A stretch of DNA of 64,000 nt from Kribbella steppae (GTDB lineage Bacteria > Actinomycetota > Actinomycetes > Propionibacteriales > Kribbellaceae), in assembly GCF_004342025.1 (NCBI RefSeq), contig NZ_SLWN01000017.1, positions 62,001 to 126,000 on the forward strand, given 5' to 3'. Below are positions 1-7,070 of the stretch, piece by piece. Made by a program: the position numbers and the translations under genes. Numbering within the stretch: position 1 is the first letter of the stretch; each line of letters starts with the position of its first letter. The notes beneath the pieces were generated by a model. That model was not told the DNA's origin, made no database searches, and saw only the letters and a list, made by a program, of their open reading frames with translations.

Positions 1-21
1 CTCAGCTTGCCCCCTCAGATC

Positions 22-69
22 GGGGGTTGCCCCCTCAGATTCTCAGTGGGCAACCCCCAATCTGAGGGG
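22..69 (-). terminator. Overlapping inverted repeats 3' of crp
   Basis: This lies just downstream of the crp stop. GGGGGTTGCCC at 22-32 is the perfect complement of 48-58, and CCCCTCAGAT at 31-40 is the perfect complement of 60-69. The 14-base unit TTGCCCCCTCAGAT is also directly repeated at 7-20 and 27-40. The two hairpins share bases and interleave, so only one can form at a time, or they stack as a pseudoknot. I read it as a transcript 3' structure for crp; there is no U-tract. Confidence 0.5.
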
Positions 70-100
70 ATGACCGCTGACCTTGGGGGTTTGCACGCGC

Positions 101-138
101 GGGGGCGGGGGCGGGGGGCGGGGAGGGGGTGGTGGGGG
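101..138 (+). other. G-rich tract, potential G-quadruplex
   Basis: At least five runs of four to six G separated by one or two bases abut the crp stop codon. On the plus strand this satisfies the usual four-run quadruplex pattern; the crp transcript would carry the C-rich complement. It sits between the crp stop and the inverted repeats at 22-69. A role in ending transcription or in DNA structure is inference. Confidence 0.45.
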
Positions 139-816
139 TTAGCGGGCTCGGCGTTGGAGGCGGTCTACGTCTAGGAGGACTACGGAGCGGGGTTCTAGGC
201 GGACCCAGCCTCGGGAGGCGAAGTCGGCCAGGGCCTTGTTGACCGTTTCGCGGGAGGCGCCGACGAGTTGGGCCAGCTCCTCCTGGGTCAGGTCGTGGTG
301 GACGTGGACGCCGTCGTCGGCGGTGCGGCCGAAGCGGCTGGCCAGGTCGAGCAGGGCCTTGGCGACGCGGCCCGGTACGTCGGAGAACACCAGGTCGGCG
401 ACGATGTCGGAGACCTTGCGCAGGCGGGAGGCGAGCTGGAGCAGCAGGCCACGGGCCACCTCGGGGCGGCCGGCCAGCCAGCGGAGCAGTTCGTCGTGGG
501 TCAGCGACATCATCGAGGCGTCGGTGACCGCGGTCACGGTCGCGGACCGCGGACCCGGGTCGAACAGCGACAGCTCGCCGAACATCTGGCCCGGGCCGAG
601 GACGGCGATCAGGTTCTCCCGGCCGTCGGCGGAGGTGCGGCCCAGCTTGACCTTGCCCTCGACCACGACGAACAGCCGGTCACCGGAGTCGCCCTCGTGG
701 AACAGGACCTGGCCGCGGCGCAGCCGGTTCTCGGTCATCGAGGAGGCCAGCGCTTCGGCCGCCTCGTCGTCGAGCTGACTGAACAGCGGTGCCTGTCGGA
801 GCACTGCGGCATCCAC
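139..816 (-). CDS. crp: Crp/Fnr-family transcriptional regulator
   Basis: This is a 225-residue cyclic-nucleotide-responsive DNA-binding regulator. The N-terminal cNMP-binding beta-roll spans about residues 8-120 and has the phosphate-binding cassette FGEL at 79-82 with R90 and S91. A long dimer helix follows, then a winged helix-turn-helix around 177-200 (TQEELAQLVGASRETVNKAL). The start is GTG at 816, with AGGAGG five bases upstream. It is divergent from nth, the arrangement known from mycobacteria (Rv3676) and Streptomyces, where Crp controls central carbon genes. Sites in the acs promoter were looked for, but no convincing TGTGA-N6-TCACA was found. Confidence 0.93.
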   Translation of the reverse strand: MDAAVLRQAPLFSQLDDEAAEALASSMTENRLRRGQVLFHEGDSGDRLFVVVEGKVKLGRTSADGRENLIAVLGPGQMFGELSLFDPGPRSATVTAVTDASMMSLTHDELLRWLAGRPEVARGLLLQLASRLRKVSDIVADLVFSDVPGRVAKALLDLASRFGRTADDGVHVHHDLTQEELAQLVGASRETVNKALADFASRGWVRLEPRSVVLLDVDRLQRRAR

Positions 817-935
817 TTGGGCCTCCTAGGACCTTCGACCACGACTTACGGGCGGGGTCCGGCCTCGCCCGGCACCGGGCCGTTACCACCCGGTTGCCCC
901 AAAACCGTAGCCCCTCGGGTGTCGGCACCGCCACG

Positions 936-941
936 TAGGCT
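936..941 (+). promoter_or_regulatory. -10 hexamer TAGGCT of nth (leaderless start)
   Basis: TAGGCT lies seven bases before the nth ATG and no Shine-Dalgarno sequence is present. The same TANNNT-N6-8-start pattern recurs at many genes in this window, which supports transcription starting at or next to the start codon. Confidence 0.5.
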
Positions 942-948
942 TGCCTCC

Positions 949-1701
949 ATGCCATTCCAGCGTGTCGCGGAGCCTCCGCTGAAGCTGCCCCGCAAGGCCC
1001 CGGTCTATACCGACGAGACCCCCGCTCAGCTGGTCCGCCGGGCCCGCAAGATGCACCGGGTGCTCACCGAGACGTATCCGGACGCTCACTGCGAGCTGGA
1101 CTTCACCAACCCGCTCGAGTTGCTGGTGGCCACCATCCTGTCGGCCCAGACCACCGACGTGATGGTGAACAAGGTGACCCCGACCCTGTTCGCCAAGTAT
1201 CCGACGGCCGCGGCCTACGCGGAGGCCGACCGGGAGGAGATGGAGGTCATCCTCAAACCGACCGGCTTCTTCCGGGCCAAGACCAACAGCGTGATCAAAC
1301 TCGGCCAGGCCCTGGTCGACGAGTACGACGGTGTCGTCCCGGGCAAGCTGGAGGAGCTGGTGAAGCTGCCCGGCACCGGCCGGAAGACGGCCAACGTGGT
1401 GCTCGGCAACGCCTTCGGTGTCCCCGGGATCACCGTCGACACGCATTTCGGCCGGCTGGTCCGCCGGTTCGGCTGGACCACCGAGGAGGACCCGGTCAAG
1501 GTCGAGCAGATCATCGGTGCCCTGTTCCCGAAGAAGGACTGGACGATGCTGTCGCACCGGCTGATCTTCCACGGCCGCCGCCGCTGCCACGCCAAGAAGC
1601 CCGCCTGCGGCGCCTGCCCGGTGGCCCAGTGGTGCCCGTCGTACGGCGCCGGCCCGACCGACCCCGAGGTCGCCGCGAAGCTGGTGAAGGTCCCGGCGTG
1701 A
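949..1701 (+). CDS. nth: Endonuclease III (DNA glycosylase/AP lyase)
   Basis: This 250-residue base-excision repair enzyme removes oxidised pyrimidines and nicks at abasic sites. It has the helix-hairpin-helix LPGTGRKTANVV with catalytic Lys146, catalytic Asp164 in VDTH, and the [4Fe-4S] motif C-X6-C-X2-C-X5-C at Cys213, 220, 223 and 229. The frame stays open far upstream, but the ATG at 949 is preferred. It gives the family length, begins just before the conserved LVRRARK helix, and follows a TAGGCT -10 box by seven bases. The stop overlaps the next start (GTGA), so nth heads an operon with the thioredoxin-like lipoprotein. Confidence 0.95.
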   Translation: MPFQRVAEPPLKLPRKAPVYTDETPAQLVRRARKMHRVLTETYPDAHCELDFTNPLELLVATILSAQTTDVMVNKVTPTLFAKYPTAAAYAEADREEMEVILKPTGFFRAKTNSVIKLGQALVDEYDGVVPGKLEELVKLPGTGRKTANVVLGNAFGVPGITVDTHFGRLVRRFGWTTEEDPVKVEQIIGALFPKKDWTMLSHRLIFHGRRRCHAKKPACGACPVAQWCPSYGAGPTDPEVAAKLVKVPA

Positions 1702-2315
1702 ACCACAAGCTCGGATCCCGTACGACCCTGTGCCTGATCGCCGGTCTGGTCGCCCTGACCGGCGTGGTCGCGTGCGGACCCGAGCAGGCCGGATCCAAGC
1801 AGGAGTCCGGCGGATCCCAGCCGAAGGCCTCGAGCAACGCGGTCGCCGGGGCGGACCAGTTGGCCGCCTGCCCGTCGACACCTTCGAAGCCCCCGGTCAG
1901 CAACGCACTCCCGGACGTCACCCTCCGGTGCCTCGGCGACGGGCCGGACATCCGGCTCGCCGACCTGCGTGGTCCGCTGGTCGTCAACGTCTGGGCCCAG
2001 TGGTGCGGTCCGTGCCGCGACGAAGCGCCGTACCTGGCTGAGCTGGCGAAAACAGGCAAGGTGCAGATGCTCGGGATCGACTACGCCGATCCTAGGCCGG
2101 AGCTGGCGGTGAAGTTCGCGACCGACGAGGGTCTGGCCTATCCGCATCTGGTCGACGCGGACAAGACGATCCAGCGGGCGTTGAAGGTCGCCGGCCCGCC
2201 GTTGACCGCGTTCGTCGACAAGGACGGCGCCGTGGTCTACGTGCACCATGGCGTTCTCACCTCGCAGCAGCAGCTCGACCAGCTGGTGCGGGACAAACTG
2301 GGAGTGACCCTGTGA
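1698..2315 (+). CDS. TlpA-like thioredoxin-fold lipoprotein
   Basis: This is a 205-residue secreted disulfide oxidoreductase tethered to the membrane outside the cell. The GTG start overlaps the nth stop as GTGA. The signal peptide ends in the lipobox VVAC, making Cys26 the lipidated residue. A Ser/Gly/Lys-rich linker leads to a TlpA/ResA-type domain with WAQWCGPC, the redox-active Cys103 and Cys106. Family members reduce disulfides in apocytochromes or other exported proteins; the substrate is unknown here. Its position between nth and the NUDIX gene matches Rv3673c in Mycobacterium tuberculosis. Confidence 0.9.
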   Translation: MNHKLGSRTTLCLIAGLVALTGVVACGPEQAGSKQESGGSQPKASSNAVAGADQLAACPSTPSKPPVSNALPDVTLRCLGDGPDIRLADLRGPLVVNVWAQWCGPCRDEAPYLAELAKTGKVQMLGIDYADPRPELAVKFATDEGLAYPHLVDADKTIQRALKVAGPPLTAFVDKDGAVVYVHHGVLTSQQQLDQLVRDKLGVTL

Positions 2316-2350
2316 CAGTGTTCTTGGCCGGGCCTTCGGCGCCGGCGTGG

Positions 2351-2435
2351 TCATGGGGCCTGGCTCCCGGCCTTCCCTCGTCACTCCAGTCGCTGCGCTC
2401 CCTCCGCTCCTCAGTCCAGGCCGGGGGCCCCATGA
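2351..2435. repeat. Long bulged inverted repeat between tlpA-like and NUDIX genes
   Basis: TCATGGGGCC at 2351-2360 pairs with 2426-2435, and CCCGGCCT at 2366-2373 pairs with 2418-2425. The 18 base pairs are interrupted by a 5-base bulge on the left arm. The 44-base loop is a C/T-rich run of short near-repeats. It sits in the only sizeable gap of the nth-marP operon and could process or attenuate the transcript, or be an extragenic palindrome. Confidence 0.5.
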
Positions 2436-2478
2436 CCGGGCTCCCGGTGCTCCTCAGTGCAAGGCGGGAGGGGCGGCG

Positions 2479-3249
2479 ATGACCTTGGACGGGGTGGAGA
2501 TTCCGGGCTGGCTGAGGCCGTTGGCCAAGGCGTCCGAGGAAGTGGACCCGAACCAGTTGTCCAGGTTCCTGCCGCCTGACGATCCGTCCGTGCGCAAGTC
2601 CGCCGTACTGATCTTGCTTGCTGATGGCAACGACGGACCGGAGGTGCTGCTCACCGAGCGGGCCTGGACGTTGCGCAGGCATGCCGGGCAGATGGCGTTC
2701 CCCGGTGGCGGCGTCGATCCGGAGGACGGGACCGGCGACCCGGGTCTGGTGCGGACCGCGCTGCGGGAGGCCGAGGAGGAGACCGGGGTTGATCCGGCCG
2801 GGATCGTGCCGTTCGCGGTCTGGCCGGCCTTGTGGGTGCCGGTGAGCAACTTCGGCGTGTCACCGGTGCTCGCGTGGTGGCGGGAGCCGTCGCCGGTGGC
2901 CGTGGTCGACCCGGCCGAGGTCGCGTCGGTGCACACCGTGTCCGTGCACGCGCTGGCGGATCCGGCGAACCGGATCAGCTGCCTGCATCCGTCCGGGTTC
3001 ACCGGGCCGGCGTTCACCATCGGCGAGCTCTACATCTGGGGCTTCACCGCCGGGTTGCTGGACAAATTGCTGATCCTCGGTGGATGGTCGCGCGACTGGG
3101 ACCCCTCGGTCGTCGTACCGTTGCCCGACCGACTGGTCGAGGCGGCCTGGCGGAGCGAGGGACGGCGGCCGGAGGACGTGCGCCGGCTGACCGCCATCGA
3201 GCACGACCTCGGCCAGGCGCAAGGGGTCCAGTCGGAAGGTGTGGAGTGA
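2479..3249 (+). CDS. NUDIX hydrolase, CoA-pyrophosphatase type
   Basis: This is a 256-residue NUDIX hydrolase. The motif LLTERAWTLRRHAGQMAFPG (57-76) is the NuBI/UPF0035 signature of enzymes that cleave coenzyme A or related acyl-CoA diphosphates. The NUDIX box runs from Gly77 to about Val104 and contains REAEEETG (96-103), whose Glu residues bind metal. The ATG at 2479 has GGGAGG upstream and is the first start that leaves a normal N-terminus. The stop overlaps the marP start (GTGA). Its place beside marP matches Rv3672c. The exact substrate is an inference from the motif. Confidence 0.9.
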   Translation: MTLDGVEIPGWLRPLAKASEEVDPNQLSRFLPPDDPSVRKSAVLILLADGNDGPEVLLTERAWTLRRHAGQMAFPGGGVDPEDGTGDPGLVRTALREAEEETGVDPAGIVPFAVWPALWVPVSNFGVSPVLAWWREPSPVAVVDPAEVASVHTVSVHALADPANRISCLHPSGFTGPAFTIGELYIWGFTAGLLDKLLILGGWSRDWDPSVVVPLPDRLVEAAWRSEGRRPEDVRRLTAIEHDLGQAQGVQSEGVE

Positions 3250-4418
3250 GCAAGCTCGACTACGCGCTGCTGATCATCACCGGGCTGGTGGCGATATCGG
3301 GGTACATCGAGGGCTTCGTGCTGGGCGCCTGTGCCACGCTCGGCCTGCTCGGCGGTGCCGCGGTCGGCGTCTGGGTCGTGCCGCGGGTGCTGGACAACTT
3401 CTCGCCGAGTGTCTCGGTGTCGTTCGCGGCGCTGGTGCTGGTGGTGATCCTGGCCTCGATCGGCCGGACGATAGGTGCCGTTCTCGGGTCCAGACTCAGA
3501 AACAAGATCTCGTGGACACCGGTCAAGGCCGTCGACGCGCTCGGCGGTGCCGCGCTGGCCGCGGTGTCGGTGCTGATCGTGTCCTGGGTGCTCGGCGTCG
3601 CGGTGAGCGGTGCGCGGATCCCGAGCGTGACGTCCGCGGTGCGCGGCTCGCAGGTGCTGGCGAAGGTCGACCAGGTGCTGCCCAACCGGGCCGACCAGGC
3701 GCTGCAGGCGTTCAACGACGTGGTGAACACCGACCTGTTCCCGCGGTTCCTCGACCCGTTCGTGCCGGAGCGGATTCGGGAGACACAGCCGCCGGACGGC
3801 GAGATCGCCCGGCAGCCCGCGGTCAGGGGGGCGTACAGCCGGATCGCCAAGATCACCGGCGTGGCCAACTGCTCGCGCGGTCTCGAGGGCAGCGGGTTCG
3901 TCTACGCGCCGCAGCGGGTGATGACGAACGCCCATGTGGTCGCCGGCGTCGGCGCACCGCAGGTCGAGGTCGACGGGCAGTCGTACGAGGCGAACGTGGT
4001 GGTGTTCGACCCCGAGGTCGACATCGCGGTGCTGTACGTCCCCAAGCTGACGATCAAGCCGCTGAGCTTCGACTACACCGGCAAGGCGGACGACCCGGCC
4101 GTCGTCCTCGGCTACCCGGAGAACGGCCCGTTCGACTCCGAGCCGGCCCGGATCCGGTCGGAGGAGCGTCTCCGCGGCCCGGACATCTACGGCGACCGGA
4201 CGGTCACCCGGGAGGCCTTCTCGATCTGGGCCTCGGTCCGCCCCGGCAACTCCGGCGGCCCGCTGCTGTCCAACAAGGGCACCGTGTACGGCGTGGTGTT
4301 CGCCGCCTCGGTCGAGGACAACCGCACCGGCTACGTGCTCACCGCCGAGCAGGTCTCCGACGACGCCAAGGAAGGCGCGACGGCCACCCAAGAAGTTTCC
4401 ACCCAGACCTGCACCTGA
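3246..4418 (+). CDS. marP: MarP-family membrane serine protease
   Basis: This 390-residue membrane-anchored periplasmic protease is linked in mycobacteria to survival of acid and oxidative stress. The N-terminal 125 residues form four hydrophobic segments of the CvpA (colicin V production) type. The chymotrypsin-like domain carries a triad read as His230 (TNAHVV), Asp259 (DPEVDIAVL) and Ser336 (RPGNSGGP). Cys209 and Cys389 could form the disulfide known to activate MarP. The GTG start overlaps the NUDIX stop. Equivalent to Rv3671c by sequence and position. Confidence 0.93.
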   Translation: MSKLDYALLIITGLVAISGYIEGFVLGACATLGLLGGAAVGVWVVPRVLDNFSPSVSVSFAALVLVVILASIGRTIGAVLGSRLRNKISWTPVKAVDALGGAALAAVSVLIVSWVLGVAVSGARIPSVTSAVRGSQVLAKVDQVLPNRADQALQAFNDVVNTDLFPRFLDPFVPERIRETQPPDGEIARQPAVRGAYSRIAKITGVANCSRGLEGSGFVYAPQRVMTNAHVVAGVGAPQVEVDGQSYEANVVVFDPEVDIAVLYVPKLTIKPLSFDYTGKADDPAVVLGYPENGPFDSEPARIRSEERLRGPDIYGDRTVTREAFSIWASVRPGNSGGPLLSNKGTVYGVVFAASVEDNRTGYVLTAEQVSDDAKEGATATQEVSTQTCT

Positions 4419-4454
4419 TGCAGCAAAACCCGGCGGCCATCGCGTTGTAGGGGT

Positions 4455-4970
4455 GTGACGGTGACGACGGGTGGGACGGGGCGGACGTTGTCGTTCGATG
4501 AATTGGTGGTGTCGACCGAGCGACGGCTGCTGCGGCTCGCCCTGATGCTGACCGGCGGGGTGCACAGCGCCGAGGACCTGGTCCAGACGGTGTTCGCCCG
4601 GGCACACCGCAAATGGGACCGGATCGAGGCACTGGACAACCCCGAGGCCTACCTGCGGACGATGGTGCTCAACGAGTTCCTCAGCTGGCGCCGCGTGCTG
4701 AAGAACCGGGAGTTGCCGGTCGCCGAGCCGGCCGACCGGCCGTCCGGTGAGGACATCGGTGCCCGGCAGGCCCAACGGGACGCCGCCTGGCGATTACTGG
4801 CGGAGTTGCCGCGCCAGCAACGCGCCGTACTGGTACTGCGGTACTACGAAGACATGCCCGACGACGAGATCGCCGCCGTACTCGGGTGTGCGCCCGCCAC
4901 GGTCAGGTCCAACGCGTCCCGCGGGCTGGCAACACTACGGAACCACCTGCCCGCCGAGGAGGAGCGCTGA
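4455..4970 (+). CDS. SigE-family ECF sigma factor
   Basis: This is a 171-residue extracytoplasmic-function sigma factor. Region 2 (about 12-80) includes GGVHSAEDLVQTVFARAHRK and the LDNPEAYLRTMVLN helix. Region 4 (about 112-165) includes LPRQQRAVLVLRYYEDMPD and the recognition helix around CAPATVRSNASRGL. The pattern is that of the actinobacterial SigE family (50-residue C-terminus, no extra domain). GTG at 4455 is the first in-frame start; GTG at 4461 is possible. The downstream gene starts two bases after the stop, which suggests a cotranscribed partner. Confidence 0.88.
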   Translation: MTVTTGGTGRTLSFDELVVSTERRLLRLALMLTGGVHSAEDLVQTVFARAHRKWDRIEALDNPEAYLRTMVLNEFLSWRRVLKNRELPVAEPADRPSGEDIGARQAQRDAAWRLLAELPRQQRAVLVLRYYEDMPDDEIAAVLGCAPATVRSNASRGLATLRNHLPAEEER

Positions 4971-4971
4971 G

Positions 4972-5667
4972 ATGGCCAGGCTGACAGACGAAGACCTCGA
5001 GCGGCTGCTCCGCGAAACCTTTGCGGACAAGGAGGATCTGCTCGACAGCTTGCCGCAAGCAACCAAGCCCCGACGCCCGATCGCCCCGATCCTGCTGGCG
5101 GCCGCGACGGTGCTGGTCGTCCTCGGCGGCATCCTGTACGGCGTGAACCGCGGTGCCGAGGTGGAGCCGACACCTCCGGTGGCATCGTCATCCACGACGG
5201 ACGACGCCGACATCTGGGCCGCGGCGATCGTGGCGATCACGCAGCGGTCCGGCCAGCCGGCCGGCTTGCAGTCGCTGTACGTGGCGAAACGAGCGCCCGG
5301 CGCCGACGACGCGAACCAAGAGGCCGCCCGGACATTCTCCACGGCGGAGAGGAATCGGATCTCGGCCCAGGTCATCAAGGACGCCGGCATCCAGGTCGGG
5401 TGGCTCGGCACGGGGGCCACGACCGCACAGTGCATTCGGACGCTGGCGCGCGTCTCGGTTGGCGAGGTGGTCGACAAAGGCGACCACAAGGAGGTTCGCA
5501 CGAGCATCGCCTACAACTGTGGTTCCCACTACACGGTGACCTACCGCATCGAGAAGCGGGATGACTCCTGGACTGTGACCGGAATCGTCGGCGTCCCTGA
5601 GGGTGCGGTGCCGTCCAGTTGTCCTGTCAGCGGAAAGACGCCAGCCAGTCCAGAAGCTGGGTGTTGA
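4972..5667 (+). CDS. Single-pass membrane protein, putative sigma partner
   Basis: The 231 residues comprise a short acidic cytoplasmic segment (LTDEDLERLLRETFADKEDL), one transmembrane helix near residues 40-60 (IAPILLAAATVLVVLGGILY), then about 170 extracytoplasmic residues with three or four Cys. No zinc-binding anti-sigma motif (HXXXCXXC) is visible. Its start two bases behind the ECF sigma gene makes an anti-sigma or sensor role likely, but that rests on context. The 3' end overlaps the opposite-strand hydrolase gene by 41 bases. Confidence 0.7.
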   Translation: MARLTDEDLERLLRETFADKEDLLDSLPQATKPRRPIAPILLAAATVLVVLGGILYGVNRGAEVEPTPPVASSSTTDDADIWAAAIVAITQRSGQPAGLQSLYVAKRAPGADDANQEAARTFSTAERNRISAQVIKDAGIQVGWLGTGATTAQCIRTLARVSVGEVVDKGDHKEVRTSIAYNCGSHYTVTYRIEKRDDSWTVTGIVGVPEGAVPSSCPVSGKTPASPEAGC

Positions 5668-6475
5668 ACAGGTCCGGGACCTCTTCGTGGGGGAAGTGGC
5701 CGGCCGGGGTGAGGAGTTCGTGGCGGAGTGGTGCCGTGACCAGGTGCGGAGGGGTTACCGCGGTCGCGGCCACCGCCGGGTCCTGGGCTCCGTGGATCTG
5801 CAGCACGGGTACGGCGACCGGCGTACGCATCCTGGCTGAGTACTTGCGGCCGTCAGGGCGCAGCCGGGAGCGGGCGAACCAGCGGTGGTACTCCAGAGCG
5901 CAGTGCGGAGCCGGCCAGACCTGCAGCGCGGCGCGGTAGCGCCGGGACGACTCGGCGTCGGGGAACGTGCCGCCAGGCGCGGACCAGGCCCGAAGAAGCC
6001 GCTCGATGTGGATGCCGTCGTGCGCGAGCAGGCGACGCTCCGGGAGGATCGGCAGCTGGAACCAGGCCGTATGGGTCAGCGCCTTCGTCTGACCGGACCT
6101 GGCCAGCAGCAACGGGTGTGGCGCGGAGACGACTGCCAGACCACGGATCTGTCGCGGTGTGAGTACGGCGGCCGACCAGCCGATGAACCCACCCCAGCCG
6201 TGCCCGACGACAACCGCATCGGTGGAGCCGAGGGAGCGGATCACGCCGGAGACGTCCGCAGCGGCGGTGTGGGGGTCGTAACCGCGTGGGGTCTTGTCGC
6301 TGGCGCCGTACCCGCGCAGGTCCATCGCGACCGCGCGGTAGCCGGCCGCGGCGACGACCGGCAGCTGGTGCCGCCAGGCCCACCAGAACTCGGGGAAGCC
6401 GTGCAGGAAGAGCACCAGTGGACCGTCCACCGGCCCGCACTCCGCGACATGGAACCGTGCCCCGTTGGCCGCCAC
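5627..6475 (-). CDS. EphE-like alpha/beta hydrolase
   Basis: This is an alpha/beta-hydrolase of the epoxide-hydrolase branch, 282 residues from the GTG at 6475. HGFPEFWWAWRHQLP (25-39) and DLRGYGASDKT match the family. The nucleophile elbow reads GHGWGG (91-96), with Gly93 where Asp or Ser is expected. The catalytic His would be in PAGHFPHEE near the C-terminus. Family-like sequence (VDGPWSHSLVAANGARFH) continues in frame upstream of 6475 without ATG, GTG or TTG. A CTG at 6532 overlaps the stop of the holin-like gene as CTGA and would give 301 residues. It corresponds to EphE (Rv3670) by position. Confidence 0.8.
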   Translation of the reverse strand: MAANGARFHVAECGPVDGPLVLFLHGFPEFWWAWRHQLPVVAAAGYRAVAMDLRGYGASDKTPRGYDPHTAAADVSGVIRSLGSTDAVVVGHGWGGFIGWSAAVLTPRQIRGLAVVSAPHPLLLARSGQTKALTHTAWFQLPILPERRLLAHDGIHIERLLRAWSAPGGTFPDAESSRRYRAALQVWPAPHCALEYHRWFARSRLRPDGRKYSARMRTPVAVPVLQIHGAQDPAVAATAVTPPHLVTAPLRHELLTPAGHFPHEEVPDLFNTQLLDWLASFR

Positions 6476-6528
6476 CAGCGAGTGCGACCAGGGCCCGTCG
6501 ACCAGCAGATCGACGACACCCGCCGGGC

Positions 6529-6993
6529 TCAGCGCCGCACGCCCGATTCGCCGGTCGGGCGCGGAGTCGATCCTGCAGGTTCGGTCTCCTCGACGTCCTT
6601 GCCGATCGCCTTGAGCACCTCGACCGACTCCTTCGAGGTCTCGATCGCGCGCTGCGGACCCTTCGCGCCGCCGAGGGCGCGCTTGCCGAGCAGCACCAGC
6701 ACCACGCCGATCAACAGGTAGAGCACAGCAATGATCAGGAAGGCCAGCGCCGGGTGCAGCCCCAGTGCGGTGAGCCCGTACGCCGCCGCGATGGACAGCA
6801 GGATGATCGCCAGCACGGCCAGGAAGGCCGCCGCGCCGAACATGCCGGCGCCGGTCCCGGCCGCCACCGCGGTCTTCTTCAGCTCGGTCTTCGCCAGTTC
6901 GAGCTCGCCGCGGACCAGGTTGGACAGATCCTTGCTGGCGTTCGCGACGAGCTGCCCGACCGTGGGCTCACTCCCGTTCGGCCCCATCGACAT
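6529..6993 (-). CDS. Actinobacterial holin-X (phage_holin_3_6) family membrane protein
   Basis: A 154-residue protein with an N-terminal amphipathic segment (GQLVANASKDLSNLVRGELE) followed by two transmembrane helices at about 48-75 and 80-105 and a charged tail. This is the layout of the family named after phage holins but found as a chromosomal housekeeping gene in actinobacteria. The ATG at 6993 has AAGGAG four bases upstream; a second ATG at 6987 is a possible alternative. It is followed directly by the EphE-like gene, as in mycobacteria (Rv3669). Function unknown; no phage genes are near. Confidence 0.82.
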   Translation of the reverse strand: MSMGPNGSEPTVGQLVANASKDLSNLVRGELELAKTELKKTAVAAGTGAGMFGAAAFLAVLAIILLSIAAAYGLTALGLHPALAFLIIAVLYLLIGVVLVLLGKRALGGAKGPQRAIETSKESVEVLKAIGKDVEETEPAGSTPRPTGESGVRR

Positions 6994-7070
6994 GGCACTC
7001 CTTCCACGCGCTCCGTCCCCTGACACTACCGCCGACTCCACCGAACTACGGGTACCCCGACGCGAGAAGG

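Noticed and set aside
2322..2346. String CTTGGCCGG...TCGGCGCCGGCG shared with the symporter 3' end near 25575
   Set aside because: The second copy is coding (C-terminal AGAEGPAKH) and the match is short and GC-rich; chance similarity is likely.
6529..6993. Phage holin suggesting a prophage
   Set aside because: The family name is historical. The gene sits in a conserved chromosomal order with EphE-like and nhaA genes, and no other phage gene is present.
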